Shown here: positions 56,852 to 58,713 of the stretch, piece by piece | How the letters are laid out: every line of letters begins with the position of its first letter | How positions within the stretch are numbered: the first letter of the stretch is position 1 | Origin: Fimbriimonas sp. | Lineage (GTDB): Bacteria; Armatimonadota; Fimbriimonadia; Fimbriimonadales; Fimbriimonadaceae | Assembly (NCBI GenBank): GCA_029866005.1 | Contig: JARXAE010000031.1 | Span: 1 to 58,713 of the forward strand | Reading direction: 5' to 3' | DNA length: 58,713 bases | Position numbers and translations under genes: made by a program | Notes under the pieces: generated by a model | The model's database searches: none | Told to the model about the DNA's origin: nothing | The model's input: the letters and a program-made list of their open reading frames with translations, nothing else

Positions 56852-58513
56852 ATGTCGCGACGAATGAACCAGCAGGGATTCTTCTCCCTAATGCTTGCAA
56901 CCCTAGTCTCTTTAGTTACAGCCCAAGCCCCCACCGAAAAGCTCGACAAAATCGTCGCCAAGTACGACACCAAAACCGCCCCCGGAGTCGAGATCCTCGT
57001 CGTCCAAGATGGCAAAGAACTCTACCGCCGCACCGCCGGCATGGCGAATGTCGAGTACGGCATCCCCATCACCAAAGACTCGATCTTCCATATCGCCTCC
57101 GTCTCCAAACAGTTCACCGCCTTCGCCGCCTGCCTGCTCGAGCAAGAAGGGAAGCTGAACCTCGATGACGACGTCCGCAATTACCTCCCCGAACTCCCCA
57201 ACTACGGAACGAAGATCACTCTTCGCAATCTCGCCACCCACACCAGCGGCCTCCGCGACTTCTACGCCCTCAACGCCATGGTCGGCTTCACCGAGGCGGA
57301 TGTCTCCTATAACAGTCAAATCCTCCAGCTCCTCTTCCAGCAAAAGAACCTCAACTTCAAGCCCGGAACCAAGTTCGAATACGGCAACTCCAGCTTCACC
57401 CTCCTCGGCGAAATCGTCTCCCGAGTCGCCAAAAAGCCCCTCACCGAATTCCTCAAAGAAAGAGTGTTCGCCCCGCTCGGAATGACCCAAACTCAACTCG
57501 TCAACGACCCCGAGTTCATCATCCCGAACCGCGCCTACTCTTACTACACCCAAGGCGGAGTGCTCTACAAGCGCCTCCTCGGTCCGGTCAACGTGGGCTC
57601 AACTGGAATCAATTCCACCGCCGATGACCTTGTCCGCTGGTCACAGAACTTCGAGAATCCCAAAGTCGGCAACCAAAAGCTCTTCCAACGAATGAGCGAA
57701 AGAAACAAAAACTCCGGCGGCTACGCCCTCGGCCAAGAGTTCAAGAGCTACCGTGGCGTCAAGATAGTCTTCCACGGCGGCGGAGACGCCGGCTACCGCT
57801 CCTATCTCATTCGAGTCCCCGACGAGAAACTCACCGTTGTCGTCCTCGGAAACTCCCGCGAATTCTTCCCAGTTGACTTGGCGTACGGCGCCCTCGACGC
57901 CTTCCTGTTCAATGGCCCAGCCCCGGAAAAACCGAAACCAAACTTTGACCCGAAACTCTTAACGAAGTTTGTCGGCGACTATGAAATCTTCCCCGGCAAC
58001 ATCGTCCGCCTCACCACCGAGAAAGGAAAACTCTACCTCCAGCCCCTCGGCGATCCCAACAAGATGGAGCTGCCTCAAGTCGGGAATTACGAGTTCGACT
58101 ACCCAGTTTTCACGCACAGCAGGTTCACCTTTGGCAAGTCTGGAAACTTCAAATGGCAACTCTTTGACATCCCTTACGGCGGAACCCGGGTCCATCTCAA
58201 ACCGTTCAAACCCGCCCAAGCGAATTTGAAAGAGCTCATCGGAACCTACTACTCGCCCGAATTGCGCGACGAATACACCCTCAGCGTCGTGAAAGGACAA
58301 CTGATCGCCTCGCATCGACGAAATGAAGACACCACTCTCATGCCCATCCAGCGCGACTGGTACCACGGCAGCTCCTACTTTTTCGGAAAGGTCATCCCGA
58401 CAAGAGACGGCAAAGGGCGGATCACCGGCCTGAGAGGCTCGACCCAAGGTGCGAGCAACATTCTCTTCAAGCGTGTGCCTGCACGGCGCCCCTTGCTCTT
58501 GACGGCTTGGTAG
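56852..58513 (+). CDS. Exported beta-lactamase-fold serine hydrolase (class C-like)
   Basis: 553 residues from ATG 56852. Signal peptide about 1-25 (SLVTAQA), then a class C / esterase-type beta-lactamase domain: SxxK in HIASVSKQFTAF, YxN in KFEYGNSSFTLLGEI, and HGG in VVFHGGGDAGY. The C-terminal 190 residues are a beta-rich DUF3471-like region. Probably a peptidase, esterase or D-Ala-related hydrolase in the periplasm. I prefer this ATG because a -10 box stands 6 bases before it; an earlier frame start would add 28 unlikely residues. Confidence 0.88.
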   Translation: MSRRMNQQGFFSLMLATLVSLVTAQAPTEKLDKIVAKYDTKTAPGVEILVVQDGKELYRRTAGMANVEYGIPITKDSIFHIASVSKQFTAFAACLLEQEGKLNLDDDVRNYLPELPNYGTKITLRNLATHTSGLRDFYALNAMVGFTEADVSYNSQILQLLFQQKNLNFKPGTKFEYGNSSFTLLGEIVSRVAKKPLTEFLKERVFAPLGMTQTQLVNDPEFIIPNRAYSYYTQGGVLYKRLLGPVNVGSTGINSTADDLVRWSQNFENPKVGNQKLFQRMSERNKNSGGYALGQEFKSYRGVKIVFHGGGDAGYRSYLIRVPDEKLTVVVLGNSREFFPVDLAYGALDAFLFNGPAPEKPKPNFDPKLLTKFVGDYEIFPGNIVRLTTEKGKLYLQPLGDPNKMELPQVGNYEFDYPVFTHSRFTFGKSGNFKWQLFDIPYGGTRVHLKPFKPAQANLKELIGTYYSPELRDEYTLSVVKGQLIASHRRNEDTTLMPIQRDWYHGSSYFFGKVIPTRDGKGRITGLRGSTQGASNILFKRVPARRPLLLTAW

Positions 58514-58622
58514 GTGTAGGTTTCTTGTAGGATTTTTGCCGATGAGGCTCTCAAAATCTCATGGGAGTTTGGAGCGCTGATCCTGCGAGCAAAGATTCTT
58601 CATCTGCATATTTCAGAAAAAA

Positions 58623-58652
58623 TTGAAAAAAGTGAAATCGTTGTGGTAGGAT
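58623..58652 (+). promoter_or_regulatory. Promoter upstream of the last partial gene
   Basis: TTGAAA (58623-58628), 18-base spacer, TAGGAT (58647-58652). The rest of the gap from 58514 to 58682 holds no other recognisable feature. Confidence 0.5.
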
Positions 58653-58682
58653 CGCATTATCAGCCTCTGAACCTGATGAAAT

Positions 58683-58713
58683 ATGGCGGACGATAAACAC
58701 CAGAACTCAGATC
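58683..58713 (+). CDS. Start of a gene cut by the window edge
   Basis: ATG followed by an open frame of 10 codons (MADDKHQNSD) to the end of the window. A promoter is visible about 30 bases upstream. No identity can be inferred. Confidence 0.35.
   Translation, partial: MADDKHQNSD

Overview
The window is ordinary-looking chromosome from a mid-GC, Gram-negative-type bacterium. The gene repertoire (RmuC, a large predicted outer-membrane barrel, PilT-type ATPases, LCP and H-X9-DG-like proteins, many exported proteins of unknown function) is what I would expect from Armatimonadota, probably near Fimbriimonas. That placement rests on overall gene content, not on a decisive marker. There are about 58 protein genes, an initiator tRNA-Met and a tRNA-Arg, and no rRNA, CRISPR array or insertion sequence.

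Layout, left to right. 1-4126: the tail of a Lys/Met/Gly-rich protein, a small membrane protein, a lone trpB, a divergent ArsR-type regulator and an amidohydrolase. 4192-7221: a tightly coupled leftward operon (UbiA prenyltransferase, degenerate aldo/keto reductase, tiny membrane protein, FAD amine oxidase) joined by three ATGA overlaps. 7236-13172: a glycosidase-like protein with altered active site, a DUF4382-type lipoprotein, leuB, a stand-alone rpsJ and a membrane-anchored protein. 13234-17115: sucC and a divergent ABC-2 exporter operon. 17164-22690: a CocE-type hydrolase, then a GAF histidine kinase / LCP / H-X9-DG-like operon. 22738-27377: tRNA-fMet and a small surface-glycan cluster (two FkbM-type methyltransferases, one apparently split by a stop, and two GT4 glycosyltransferases). 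27387-36380: rmuC, a repeat-built 1177-residue outer-membrane protein, several hydrolases, and a secreted Lys-rich repeat protein. 36433-39877: an isolated seven-gene Mu-like capsid module (protease, decoration protein, gpT-like capsid, two small membrane/coiled-coil proteins, two head-completion-like proteins) without terminase, portal, tail or integrase. 39972-46720: membrane proteins, a HEPN/MNT toxin-antitoxin pair coupled to dtd, an ECF sigma / anti-sigma / inactive HtrA-PDZ operon, and recJ. 46794-48132: greA-secE-nusG. 48284-53912: three tandem PilT/PilU-like ATPases running into metX. 53928-58713: tRNA-Arg, an MFS transporter, unknown genes, a ParD/ParE-like pair, a beta-lactamase-fold hydrolase and the start of another gene.

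The strongest window-wide signal is regulatory. At about twenty gene starts a -10 box (TANNNT-like) ends 6-8 bases before an ATG, GTG or TTG, with no ribosome binding site. This implies leaderless mRNAs, and it fixes several otherwise ambiguous starts. The other standout is the stand-alone capsid module, driven by a TTGACA promoter of the same leaderless type.
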